A stretch of DNA of 64,000 bases. Origin: JAZIHH01 sp036678685 (GTDB lineage Bacteria > Bacillota > UBA4882 > UBA10575). The stretch is from the NCBI GenBank assembly GCA_036678685.1, contig JAZIHH010000027.1, forward strand, positions 124,001 to 188,000, in the 5' to 3' direction. How positions within the stretch are numbered: position 1 is the stretch's first letter; each line of letters begins with the position of its first letter. Positions 8,943 through 17,133 of the stretch are shown here, piece after piece. The notes under the pieces are model-generated. The model ran no database searches and was not told where the DNA came from. It saw nothing but the letters and a program-made list of their open reading frames with translations. The translations under genes and the position numbers were made by a program.

Positions 8943-10255
8943 GTTCCGAAGTCTGGGTGGTGGGGGGAGGATTGGCCGGCAGTGAAGCCGCCTGGCAACT
9001 GGCGGAGGCCGGAGTGCCGGTGCTTTTATACGAAATGCGCCCCCATACGGCGACACCGGCTCATCATACTTCGCACCTGGCGGAACTGGTCTGCAGTAAT
9101 TCCTTTAAAGCCGATTACCTGGAGAGCGCCTCCGGGCTTTTAAAAGAAGAGCTGCGCCGTCTTGATTCCCTGCTGCTCAAGACGGCCGACCGGACCCGGG
9201 TCCCGGCCGGCGGCGCCCTGGCCGTGGACAGGGAGAAGTTTGCCGCCGGGGTGACCGCGGCCCTCTCCACCCACCCGCGGATTAAAATCGTTCGCCGGGA
9301 GGTTACTTCCGTACCCCCCGACCAGCCGGCCGTGGTCGCCACCGGACCGTTGACCTCCCCGGCTTTTTCCCGGTGGTTAAAAGAACTTTTCGGCCGGGAG
9401 TACCTGTATTTCTACGATGCCGCCGCCCCGATCGTTACGGCCGAATCCCTGGATATGACCAAGATTTTCCCCGCTTCCCGGTATGGCAAGGGGGAAGGGG
9501 AATATCTTAACTGTCCGTTGACGGAAGAAGAATATCAGGTTTTCTGGGAAAACCTGAAAGCGGCCGAAACCCACCAACCCCATCTTCCCGAGGAGAGGGG
9601 CGTTTTTTTCGAAGGCTGCCTGCCGGTGGAGGTTTTGGCGGCCAGGGGGAAAGAAACTCTCCGTTTCGGGGCCATGAAACCGGTGGGACTGGTTGATCCC
9701 AGGACCGGGCGGCGTCCTTATGCCGTGGTCCAGTTGCGCCCGGAAAACAGGGAAAAAACCCTCTATAACATGGTGGGGTTTCAGACCAACCTCCGCCGGC
9801 CTGAACAGAGAAGGGTTTTCCGGCTGATCCCCGGTTTGGAGCAAGCGGAGTTTGCCCGGTACGGGATGATGCACCGTAACACCTTTATCAATTCTCCGGA
9901 ATTGCTCCGGCCGACCCTCCAGTGGCGCGGGGCGGACCACTTGTTTTTTGCCGGGCAACTGACCGGGGTGGAGGGCTATGTGGAATCGATCGCCGCCGGC
10001 CTCGTCGCCGGAGTTAATCTGGCCCGCTGGTCCACCGGGCGGGAACCTTTGGTCTTTCCGCCGGAGACGGCGGTGGGCGCGCTGCTCAACTATATTACCA
10101 CGGCGGATCCGGCTCATTTTCAACCGATGAATTTCAATTTTGGCCTCTTGCCCCCCCTCGAAGGGCGGAAAAAAGCGAAAAAAGAAAGAAAACAGGCGTT
10201 GGCCGCCAGAGCGCTGGCAGTTTTGGCCGGTTTTCTCGAAACGGAACTCCGGTAA
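8939..10255 (+). CDS. trmFO: Methylenetetrahydrofolate-tRNA-(uracil-5-)-methyltransferase TrmFO
   Basis: 438 residues beginning with the FAD-binding VVGGGLAGSEAAW and containing the family runs LVCSNSFKAD, LGALA-like AGGALAVDREKF, FGAMKPVGLVDP, and GQLTGVEGYVES. TrmFO uses FAD and methylene-THF to form m5U54 in the tRNA T-loop in most Firmicutes, which lack SAM-dependent TrmA. The ATG at 8939 overlaps the topA stop, as in the Bacillus topA-gid pair. The short downstream gap contains a small CGCCC/GGGCG hairpin (about 10272-10284) and then turns AT-rich. Confidence 0.95.
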   Translation: MSSEVWVVGGGLAGSEAAWQLAEAGVPVLLYEMRPHTATPAHHTSHLAELVCSNSFKADYLESASGLLKEELRRLDSLLLKTADRTRVPAGGALAVDREKFAAGVTAALSTHPRIKIVRREVTSVPPDQPAVVATGPLTSPAFSRWLKELFGREYLYFYDAAAPIVTAESLDMTKIFPASRYGKGEGEYLNCPLTEEEYQVFWENLKAAETHQPHLPEERGVFFEGCLPVEVLAARGKETLRFGAMKPVGLVDPRTGRRPYAVVQLRPENREKTLYNMVGFQTNLRRPEQRRVFRLIPGLEQAEFARYGMMHRNTFINSPELLRPTLQWRGADHLFFAGQLTGVEGYVESIAAGLVAGVNLARWSTGREPLVFPPETAVGALLNYITTADPAHFQPMNFNFGLLPPLEGRKKAKKERKQALAARALAVLAGFLETELR

Positions 10256-10419
10256 GACTCTTTACTTTTTCGCGCCCGGTGGGCGGGCCCCGGTGCCCCG
10301 GACCCCGGAAAAGATAAGCGGGAATATAATTAAAAAATTCAGAAAAATTTTAAAAATATTAATGGAAACAGAATTTAAGTAATAGAAGAAAATTTTGAAT
10401 AATTACAGAATATTTTGGA

Positions 10420-10448
10420 TTGTAAAAATTGTTAAGTTATGTTATGAT
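10420..10448 (+). promoter_or_regulatory. Probable sigma-A promoter for xerC-hslVU-codY
   Basis: TTGTAA (10420-10425), a 17-base spacer and TATGAT (10443-10448), inside a conspicuously AT-rich 190-base stretch after trmFO. Transcription starting near 10455 would exclude upstream start codons and supports a start for xerC at about 10522. Confidence 0.6.
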
Positions 10449-10521
10449 ATTATTAAAAAATATGTTCAGATTGACAAAAATAAATGGCAGAAATTTTGTC
10501 GCCGGGAGGGGGCATGCTACC

Positions 10522-11421
10522 CTGAGAGATTCCCTGGAAAAAGAGGCGGCCAATTTTTTTCGCTTCTTAAAACAGAAGAATTATTCCGCCCATACCCGGC
10601 ACAGTTATGCCGTGGATCTTGCCCAATTCCTCCACTTTATCAGGGAAAAAGGAGTCCGGGAATGGGAGGAGATCGCTTTTGCCCATATCCGCGCTTACCT
10701 GGCGGAGATGAAAAGAAAAGGCTATTCCCGGGCGACGGTGGTCAGAAAGATTGCCTCCCTGCGCTCGCTCTTTAAGTTTTTGATCCGGACGGAGGTTTTG
10801 TCTAAAAATCCCTTGCTGGGCTTGAAAAACCCTAAAAAAGAAAAGAAATTGCCCCACTTTCTTTATCGCCGGGAAATTGAGGAGTTGCTGGCTTTACCGC
10901 CTTCCTCCCCGGCCGGACTCCGGGACCGGGCGATCATGGAAATCCTTTACGGCGCGGGGATCCGGGTCAGCGAACTGACCGGTCTGGATCTGGCGGATCT
11001 CGATTTGTCCCGTGGTTATCTCCTGGTTTACGGCAAGGGGGCCAAAGAACGCTTGGTCCCCCTGGGGAAAAAAGGGTGCCAGGCTTTACGCGACTATCTG
11101 GGGCGGGGGCGGCCGCACTTGCTTTCGCCACAGCGGCCGGGGGAAACGGCGGTTTTTTTGAACCGGCGGGGCGGCCGGCTTACGGAACGGAGCGTCCGCC
11201 GTATTCTCGACGGGTATGTGCAGCGGGCGGCGGTTGGCAAACGGGTTAGCCCCCATACTTTGCGCCATACCTATGCGACCCATCTTTTGGAGGCCGGCGC
11301 CGACCTGCGGGCGGTCCAGGAGTTGCTGGGACACGCCAGTATTTCTACGACGCAGATATATACCCATCTCAGCAGGGAAAAGATCCGCAAAGTATACAAC
11401 AGTACCCATCCGCGGGCTTAA
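10522..11421 (+). CDS. xerC: Tyrosine recombinase XerC (CodV)
   Basis: 299 residues from the chosen start, the usual XerC length. The N-terminal SAM-like core-binding domain is followed by the catalytic domain with the Arg in GAGIRVSEL, Lys in YGKGAKER, HTLRH, LLGHASISTTQIYTH and the nucleophile Tyr in that last motif. With XerD it resolves chromosome dimers at dif. The frame is open further upstream, but the only ribosome site, GGGAGGGGG at 10504-10512, points to CTG 10522 (RDSLEKEAANFF), since the ATG at 10514 is out of frame. Alternatives are TTG 10471 or ATG 10462-10464, both without a site. The position before hslV matches codV in Bacillus. Confidence 0.92.
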   Translation: MRDSLEKEAANFFRFLKQKNYSAHTRHSYAVDLAQFLHFIREKGVREWEEIAFAHIRAYLAEMKRKGYSRATVVRKIASLRSLFKFLIRTEVLSKNPLLGLKNPKKEKKLPHFLYRREIEELLALPPSSPAGLRDRAIMEILYGAGIRVSELTGLDLADLDLSRGYLLVYGKGAKERLVPLGKKGCQALRDYLGRGRPHLLSPQRPGETAVFLNRRGGRLTERSVRRILDGYVQRAAVGKRVSPHTLRHTYATHLLEAGADLRAVQELLGHASISTTQIYTHLSREKIRKVYNSTHPRA

Positions 11422-11456
11422 GGCTTAAGCGGAAAGCAAACGGAGAGTGGGGAGTC

Positions 11457-12020
11457 TTGGCGTTCAGAGGAACCGCGAAGAAAAACATGTTTAAAGCGAC
11501 CACGGTTTTGGTGGTCAGGAAAGAGGGAAAAGTGGCCATGGCGGCCGACGGCCAGGTAACCATGGGCCAGACCGTGGTCAAGCACGGCGCCCGCAAGATC
11601 CGCCGGCTCTACCACGACCAGGTGCTGGCCGGGTTTGCCGGGGCGGCGGCCGACGCCTTTACCCTCTTCAATCTCTTCGAAGGAAAACTTGAGGAATATC
11701 ATGGGCAGTTGGTCCGGGCGGCGGTGGAGATGACCAAAGAGTGGCGGACTGACCGGATCTTGCGCCGCCTAGAAGCGCTTTTGCTGGTGGCGAATAAAGA
11801 CCACATCCTGCTTCTGAGCGGCTCCGGGGAAGTGATTGAACCCGACGACGGAGTGGCTGCCATTGGTTCGGGAGGCCCTTATGCCCTGGCCGCCGCCCGG
11901 GCGCTCATCCGGCATACCGGTTTGCCGGCGCGGGAGATTGCCCTTGAGGCCATGAAAATTGCCGCGCAGATCTGCATATATACCAATGACGAAGTCGAAG
12001 TCGAAGAATTGGGAGGCTAA
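11457..12020 (+). CDS. hslV: ATP-dependent protease proteolytic subunit HslV (ClpQ)
   Basis: N-terminal threonine hydrolase, the peptidase ring of HslUV. The mature chain begins at the Thr of TTVLVV, after a short propeptide, with the ADGQVTMG turn and the GSGGPYALAAARAL run typical of the family. The C-terminus ends with an ICIYTND stretch. Two starts are possible: TTG 11457 downstream of GGAGAG, or ATG 11487, which gives the commoner short MFKA propeptide but has only a weak ribosome site. Four bases separate it from hslU. Confidence 0.94.
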   Translation: MAFRGTAKKNMFKATTVLVVRKEGKVAMAADGQVTMGQTVVKHGARKIRRLYHDQVLAGFAGAAADAFTLFNLFEGKLEEYHGQLVRAAVEMTKEWRTDRILRRLEALLLVANKDHILLLSGSGEVIEPDDGVAAIGSGGPYALAAARALIRHTGLPAREIALEAMKIAAQICIYTNDEVEVEELGG

Positions 12021-12024
12021 ACTT

Positions 12025-13413
12025 GTGACGGAAACCGATCTTACCCCCCAGATGATTGTCGAGGCCTTGGATAAACATATTATCGGACAGAAACGGGCCA
12101 AGCGCGCGGTGGCGATTGCCCTGCGCAACCGGCAGCGCCGCCGGCAGCTGCCGCCGGAATTACGGGAGGAAATCCGCCCCAAGAATATTTTGATGATCGG
12201 CCCCACGGGGGTGGGGAAAACCGAAATCGCCAGAAGACTGGCGCGGTTGGTGAACGCTCCCTTTATCAAAGTCGAGGCCACCAAATTTACGGAAGTCGGT
12301 TATGTGGGGCGGGATGTGGAGTCGATCATCAAGGACCTGGTGGAGGTCGCCGTCCGGATGGTGAAAGAAGAAGAAACGGCGGCTGTTCAGGAAAAGGCAA
12401 GGGCCAATGCGGAAAACCGGCTGATCCGGATCTTGTCCGGTTTGGAAAAACCGGGCCGGAGCTCCGGCCCCCTGGGCTTCTTCGACATGTTCACCCAGGA
12501 GAGAACGAAGGCCCCTCCCCCGGAACCCGCGGCCCCGGTTGATCCGGACGTGATCCGGGAGAAGTTTTACCGCGGGGAACTGGAGAACGAGATGGTCGAG
12601 ATTGAAGTGGAGGATTCCATGCCGGTGGTACCCGGTTTTCTTTACCACAGCGGAATGGAAGAGATCGGCCAGGGGCTGCAAGATTTTTTCAGTTCGCTGA
12701 TGCCCAAACGGATGCGCCGCCGCCGGGTGTCGGTGGCGGAAGCCCGCAAGATCCTCACCCAGCAGGAAGCGGAGAAACTGGTGGATTGGGAGGAATGTAC
12801 CCGCCGGGCCCTGGCCCGGGTGGAAGAATCGGGCGTTGTCTTCCTGGATGAAATTGACAAAATTTGCGGAGCTAACGGCGGAACGGGGCCGGACGTCTCC
12901 CGGGAAGGGGTGCAAAGGGATATTCTGCCCATTGTGGAAGGGTGTACGGTGTGGACCAAATACGGTCCGGTAAAAACAGACCACATCTTGTTTATTGCCG
13001 CCGGCGCCTTCCACATCAGCAAGCCGTCGGATCTGATTCCCGAATTCCAGGGCCGGTTTCCCATCCGGGTGGAACTGGAAGCTTTAACAGTGGAGGATTT
13101 CGAAAGAATCCTGGTGGAACCGGAAAACTCCCTTTTGAAACAGGAAATAGCGCTTTTGAAAACCGAAGACGTCAATTTGGAATTTACGCCCGAGGCCGTG
13201 CGGGCAATGGCGGAGATTGCTTTTCAATTAAACAAGGAACAGGAGAATATCGGCGCCCGCCGCCTCTATACCATCTTGGAACAAGTGCTGGAGGAGATCT
13301 CTTTTAACGCCCCGGACTATAAAGGCCGGACCGTTCATATTACCGAAGAGTTTGTCCGCCGGAGGCTGGAATCGATTATCAAAGAAACGGACTTGCGCGC
13401 TTATATCCTTTAA
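12025..13413 (+). CDS. hslU: ATP-dependent protease ATPase subunit HslU (ClpY)
   Basis: 462 residues. AAA+ unfoldase with LDKHIIGQKRAKRAVAIA at the N-terminus, Walker A GPTGVGKTEIA, the pore motif GYVGRDVES, Walker B VVFLDEIDK, and the sensor-2 motif IGARRLYT. The I-domain insert (about residues 110-245) is of normal size. The C-terminus ends DLRAYIL, the tail that docks into HslV. GTG 12025 has GGGAGG 8 bases upstream. The open frame extends back inside hslV, but no earlier start has a site. Confidence 0.95.
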   Translation: MTETDLTPQMIVEALDKHIIGQKRAKRAVAIALRNRQRRRQLPPELREEIRPKNILMIGPTGVGKTEIARRLARLVNAPFIKVEATKFTEVGYVGRDVESIIKDLVEVAVRMVKEEETAAVQEKARANAENRLIRILSGLEKPGRSSGPLGFFDMFTQERTKAPPPEPAAPVDPDVIREKFYRGELENEMVEIEVEDSMPVVPGFLYHSGMEEIGQGLQDFFSSLMPKRMRRRRVSVAEARKILTQQEAEKLVDWEECTRRALARVEESGVVFLDEIDKICGANGGTGPDVSREGVQRDILPIVEGCTVWTKYGPVKTDHILFIAAGAFHISKPSDLIPEFQGRFPIRVELEALTVEDFERILVEPENSLLKQEIALLKTEDVNLEFTPEAVRAMAEIAFQLNKEQENIGARRLYTILEQVLEEISFNAPDYKGRTVHITEEFVRRRLESIIKETDLRAYIL

Positions 13414-13530
13414 CCGGCCAACCGGCGGTAACAACCTTTTGGGCAGGCCGGGTTCCTCTTGTGGTCCGAAGCAAAGAAAGACAGACAGGGTGTGCCCTCG
13501 TTTTCTGGCATTGATAAAGGAGCGATCAGC

Positions 13531-14283
13531 ATGTCTTTACTGGAGCAGGTTCGCCGGGTCCGGAACATCTTGGCGAAGGACGAGACAACTGCCGGTTTGG
13601 ATGTTGTTGTCGCGGAACTGGGCGCAATTTTTAGAAGCAATGTCTATCTGGTGGCCAACGACGGAACGATCGCGGCGGCGTACGGGGGGAGAGGACCGGA
13701 TTGCACCGGCGGCCGTCCGGGCAAGGAACTGAATCCCCAGTTTCAACAGAGGATGGCGTTCATCTTTCAACCGGTCGTGAATCTTCCTTTGGAAACATGC
13801 CTGTTTATGGAGGAAGGAGATTGTTACCCGCCGGATCTGCTGGTTGCCATCTATCCCTTACAATTAAGCCGGGAAAAGCTGGGCAATCTTTTACTGACCA
13901 GAAGAGGGGAGAAATACAGCGAAGAGGAACAGGTGTTGTTGGAGATGGCCGCTTTGGTGGCCGCTGTTGGCTGGACCGGCAACACCGGGGGGGAAGGGGG
14001 GCAAAATACACTGGCCAAGGTTAAAACCGCCCTGGATTCCCTCTCCTATTCCGAACTGGTGGCCATGCGGAATGTATTTCAAGAACTCGGAGGGGAAGAA
14101 GGCTTTTTGGTGGCGAGCAAAGTGGCCGACCGGATTGGCATCACCCGTTCGGTCATTGTCAATGCCATGCGCAAGCTGGAAAGCGCTGGGGTGGTGGAAT
14201 CGCGTTCGTTGGGAATGAAGGGTACCTACATAAAAGTCAAGAACCCTGATTTCCTGGCGGAACTTGGCCGCAAAGAAAAATAG
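13531..14283 (+). CDS. codY: GTP-sensing transcriptional pleiotropic repressor CodY
   Basis: 250 residues. The N-terminal GAF domain binds branched-chain amino acids in known CodY proteins. The C-terminal winged helix contains ASKVADRIGITRSVIVNAMRK, the highly conserved CodY recognition helix, and ends GTYIKV. AAAGGAG lies about 8 bases before ATG 13531; the longer open frame from 13459 has no site. It sits directly between hslU and flgB as in Bacillus, where CodY represses fla/che expression in rich conditions. Whether that link holds here is inference. Confidence 0.95.
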   Translation: MSLLEQVRRVRNILAKDETTAGLDVVVAELGAIFRSNVYLVANDGTIAAAYGGRGPDCTGGRPGKELNPQFQQRMAFIFQPVVNLPLETCLFMEEGDCYPPDLLVAIYPLQLSREKLGNLLLTRRGEKYSEEEQVLLEMAALVAAVGWTGNTGGEGGQNTLAKVKTALDSLSYSELVAMRNVFQELGGEEGFLVASKVADRIGITRSVIVNAMRKLESAGVVESRSLGMKGTYIKVKNPDFLAELGRKEK

Positions 14284-14308
14284 CATTCTCTCTCCGCGAA
14301 AAACCCTC

Positions 14309-14336
14309 TAAATTTTACGGTAAAAGATACCGATAG
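14309..14336 (+). promoter_or_regulatory. Candidate sigma-D (FliA-type) promoter before flgB
   Basis: TAAA (14309-14312), a 16-base spacer, then ACCGATAG (14329-14336), close to the flagellar sigma consensus TAAA-N15-GCCGATAA. It sits 36 bases before flgB, and the sigma factor that would read it is encoded at 42585 in the same operon. Confidence 0.55.
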
Positions 14337-14371
14337 ATTAAGAGAGGGATAAAGACCAAGGGGGGAAGACC

Positions 14372-14743
14372 ATGTTTTCCAGGACAATCGATCTTCTTTC
14401 CGCCTCTCTGGACTGGGCTGCCGAGCGGCAGGAATTGCTATTACATAACATCGCCAATGCCGATACCCCCGGTTACAAACGGAAGGACCTACCTTTCCCC
14501 AAGGTGTTGGCGGAAAAGAGACTGGCGCTGGCCAGGACCCATCACCGTCACCTGCCCGGCAGTGCATGGCAAAGTACGGCTCTACCCTGGCTGAAACGAA
14601 CTTCGGCCCGGGTGGATGAGAATAATGTCGATCTGGATCTGGAAGCGGCCCGTCTGGCGGAAAACACCATGTACTACCAGGCGGTGGCCGACCGGTTGAA
14701 CGGTAAATTCAAGAATCTGCGCCTCGTCATTGAAGGGAGATGA
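14372..14743 (+). CDS. flgB: Flagellar basal-body rod protein FlgB
   Basis: 123 residues with the N-terminal rod-protein motif (LLHNIANADTPGYKRKD) and the C-terminal DLDLEAARLAENTMYYQAVADRLNGKF coiled-coil end. It forms part of the proximal rod, exported by the type III apparatus. ATG 14372 follows GGGGGAAG. It is the first gene of the flagellar operon, behind the candidate sigma-D promoter, and precedes flgC by 7 bases. Confidence 0.95.
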   Translation: MFSRTIDLLSASLDWAAERQELLLHNIANADTPGYKRKDLPFPKVLAEKRLALARTHHRHLPGSAWQSTALPWLKRTSARVDENNVDLDLEAARLAENTMYYQAVADRLNGKFKNLRLVIEGR

Positions 14744-14750
14744 TTAAGGG

Positions 14751-15164
14751 ATGAAATTTTTTCAGGCCATGTCCACCTGCGCCTCCGCCTTGTCCGCCCA
14801 GAGGCTGCGGCTGGATTTAATCGCCTCCAACATTGCCAACGTCAGCACGACCAGGACGCCGGAGGGAGGGCCGTACCGCCGGAAGGTACCGGTTTTCGCC
14901 GAAAAGCTGACAAGGGCCCGGAACGGTCTTTCCCGCAGCGGCGTAAAGGTCGTCGCCGTCCGGGAAGATCCTGCTCCCTTCCGCCGGGTCTACGAACCCG
15001 GGCATCCCGACGCCGACCAGGACGGCTATGTGCTTTATCCTAATGTCAACATTGTCAATGAAATGGTCAACCTGCTTGAAGCCGGCCGGGCTTATGAAGC
15101 CAATGTTACGGCTTTCAACACCCAGAAAGAAATGTACCGCGCTGCCTTGAGTATTGGCAAATAA
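14751..15164 (+). CDS. flgC: Flagellar basal-body rod protein FlgC
   Basis: 137 residues. The N-terminal coil has RLDLIASNIANVSTTRTPEGGPYRRK-type rod signature, with the mid-region YEPGHPDADQDGYVLYPNVN and the C-terminal EMVNLLEAGRAYEANVTAFN. It is a proximal rod subunit. Length and motifs are normal. A 110-base folded spacer separates it from fliE, unlike the tight packing elsewhere in the operon. Confidence 0.96.
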   Translation: MKFFQAMSTCASALSAQRLRLDLIASNIANVSTTRTPEGGPYRRKVPVFAEKLTRARNGLSRSGVKVVAVREDPAPFRRVYEPGHPDADQDGYVLYPNVNIVNEMVNLLEAGRAYEANVTAFNTQKEMYRAALSIGK

Positions 15165-15184
15165 TTAAAATACCCTATTAAACC

Positions 15185-15283
15185 GCCCACGGAGGGAAAA
15201 GGACGCTCAGGATAAGTTGCCAAAGGAGTGGTGAACTTACCCCTTTTTCTCTTTCGTGGGCAATTTTTGAAGAGGTGAGAACG
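15185..15283 (+). ncRNA. Folded spacer with tiny ORF between flgC and fliE (candidate cis-regulatory RNA)
   Basis: GCCCACG (15185-15191) pairs with CGTGGGC (15255-15261), followed by AATTTTTGA as in a terminator. The purine run GGAGGGAAAAGG can extend the stem against the CCCCTTTTTCTC run. Inside, ATAAGTT (from 15212) faces AACTTAC, with AAAGGAG in the loop. A 15-codon frame (GTG 15231 to TGA 15276-15278) overlaps a possible fliE GTG at 15275. No known riboswitch consensus was recognised. Confidence 0.4.
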
Positions 15284-15580
15284 GTGAGGATTGATCCGGG
15301 AACCGCTTTTCTTCAAGGAACGGGCAGAAGTAGCCCCCGGCCCCGGCCGGAAAACGGCGGTGGAGATTTCGCCGGTATGTTGCGTAATGCCTTGCAAGAA
15401 GTCAACAAACTCCAACTGGAAGCCGACGAACTGAGCAGGCGTCTGGCCGAGGGCACCCTGGAAAACCTCCACGAGGTGACGATTGCGGCGGAAAAAGCCG
15501 CCCTCGCTTTGGAACTTACCGTACAGGTGCGGAACAAGGTGATCGAAGCCTATCAGGAAATTATGCGTATGCCGGTGTAA
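15284..15580 (+). CDS. fliE: Flagellar hook-basal body complex protein FliE
   Basis: 98 residues, with a C-terminal half containing NLHEVTIAAEKAALALELTVQVRNKVIEAYQEIMRMPV-like FliE signature (quoted in part: EKAALALELTVQVRNK, YQEIMRMPV). FliE joins the MS ring to the rod. I chose GTG 15284, 5-6 bases after AGAGGTGAG; GTG 15275 is an in-frame alternative that overlaps the stop of a small upstream frame. It is followed 30 bases later by fliF. Confidence 0.93.
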   Translation: MRIDPGTAFLQGTGRSSPRPRPENGGGDFAGMLRNALQEVNKLQLEADELSRRLAEGTLENLHEVTIAAEKAALALELTVQVRNKVIEAYQEIMRMPV

Positions 15581-15610
15581 CCCTTCTGAAGGGAAGGAAG
15601 GAAGTGGATT

Positions 15611-17122
15611 ATGGGCGAGTTGCTGGAACAGATACGCCAAATTTGGGATAAGATGGACAAGAAGAAACGTCTTCTGTTAATCGGAGGTACGCTTCTTTTT
15701 CTGCTTGGCTTTTTTTTCTTTCTGCACCAGGTGAGCAAGACGGAATACGAATTGTTGTACGGCAACTTATCCCAGATCGAGCAGGATGAAATCATCGGCG
15801 CCCTCAAGGAAATGAATGTACCCTACCGTAAAGAGCGGAATGCCATCTATGTGCCCAACGCCTCCGAAGTCCGGGCGGAACTGATGAAGACCGGCATTCC
15901 CAAAGGGGGAATCGTGGGGTGGGAGATTTTTGACCAGACTTCTTTGGGGGCGACCCACTTTACGAACTTCATCAACTACCAGCGGGCGCTGCAAAACGAA
16001 ATCCGCCGCACCCTCAGGGAAATTGAGGGGATCGTGGACGCCCATGTTATTTTGGATCTCCCCGACCAGCAACCGGTTTTTCGCGACGAAAGGAAGGAAC
16101 CTTCGGCCGCCATTACCCTGATCCTGGAAAGACCGGACGTTCTTTCCCAATGCCAGGTGGCGGCGATTACGAACCTGGTAGCCGGTACGGTGGTGGGGAT
16201 GTCGGTGGATAATATCACCATTATTGATAATTTTGCCAACGACCTTACCGCCCCCCTACGGAAGAACGAGATAAGCGGGCTTTCTCTCTTTGAAGACCAG
16301 TTTGCCATCAGGCGCGCTTTTGAACGGGATTTGGAAAGAAGCCTGGAAAGGTTGCTGGGCAGGGCCTTCGGTCTGGAACGGGTGTCGGCCAGGGTCAGTG
16401 TGGAGATGAATTTTGACCGCCAGGAAGTGAGAAAAGAAATTTATGGGACCCGGGGCGTGCCCCGCAGCGAACAAGAGATTACCGAGACGTATCACGGGGA
16501 GGGTCACCCCCTGCCCTACGGGATCCCGGGAACGGACTCGAATATCGTCGAGTACCGGTTTTTGGATGAGGGGGGGGAATCCTCTTACGACCGGGAAGAA
16601 AGAATCGTCAATTATGAGATTGACCGGATTGAGGAGTACCTGATCAGGGCGCCGGGAAGGGTGGAGAGAGTCAACGTCGCCCTGTTGATTGGGGAAGAAC
16701 TAACCCCCGCCCAGCAGGCCCGGATTGAAGAGCTGGTCGGCGCCGCCGTGGGATACAACATGGAAAGGGGAGACACCATTTCCGTAGTCAGCATGCCGTT
16801 TACGGTGGAAGAACCGTTGGTCCCCCTGCCGGAACCCTTCGCCTGGGGACCGGTCATCAACTGGGCGGGTCTTTTGCTGATGCTGGTCTTGGGCTTGTTG
16901 TTTGTATGGAGAATGATTGCCGCCACCCGTCCGAAACCGGCCGCCGTCGATGTGGTGGTCGGCGACGAAGAACCGGAGGAAGCCGCCGCGGCCGTAGAGG
17001 AGGGAGAATTGACCGAGGAAGAGAAAAGACGGCGGCAGCGACAGGAGTTTCTGCAGAATATGGCCAGGGAAAAACCGTATGACGTTACCGCTTTGCTTAA
17101 AACCTGGCTCTTGGAGGATTAG
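15611..17122 (+). CDS. fliF: Flagellar M-ring protein FliF
   Basis: 503 residues. A transmembrane segment lies near residues 20-38 and a second near 418-438, flanking the YscJ/FliF ring-building domains (NEIRRTLREIEGIVDAHVIL; GVPRSEQEITETYHGEG). The cytoplasmic tail is acidic and ends in a FliG-binding LKTWL. It forms the MS ring that houses the export gate and carries the FliG switch ring. ATG 15611 follows AAGGAAGGAAG. fliG starts 12 bases after its stop. Confidence 0.96.
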   Translation: MGELLEQIRQIWDKMDKKKRLLLIGGTLLFLLGFFFFLHQVSKTEYELLYGNLSQIEQDEIIGALKEMNVPYRKERNAIYVPNASEVRAELMKTGIPKGGIVGWEIFDQTSLGATHFTNFINYQRALQNEIRRTLREIEGIVDAHVILDLPDQQPVFRDERKEPSAAITLILERPDVLSQCQVAAITNLVAGTVVGMSVDNITIIDNFANDLTAPLRKNEISGLSLFEDQFAIRRAFERDLERSLERLLGRAFGLERVSARVSVEMNFDRQEVRKEIYGTRGVPRSEQEITETYHGEGHPLPYGIPGTDSNIVEYRFLDEGGESSYDREERIVNYEIDRIEEYLIRAPGRVERVNVALLIGEELTPAQQARIEELVGAAVGYNMERGDTISVVSMPFTVEEPLVPLPEPFAWGPVINWAGLLLMLVLGLLFVWRMIAATRPKPAAVDVVVGDEEPEEAAAAVEEGELTEEEKRRRQRQEFLQNMAREKPYDVTALLKTWLLED

Positions 17123-17133
17123 GGAGTGGAGAA

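Noticed and set aside
9377..10123. A 248-residue - strand frame
   Set aside because: It is the antisense shadow of trmFO, with no domain and no start signal.
12160..13014. A 284-residue - strand frame
   Set aside because: Opposite hslU; His/Phe-rich composition and no motif.
15185..15283. Cyclic di-GMP riboswitch before fliE
   Set aside because: The conserved GEMM-I core and tetraloop-receptor sequences are absent, as is the class II pattern; only a generic fold is supported.
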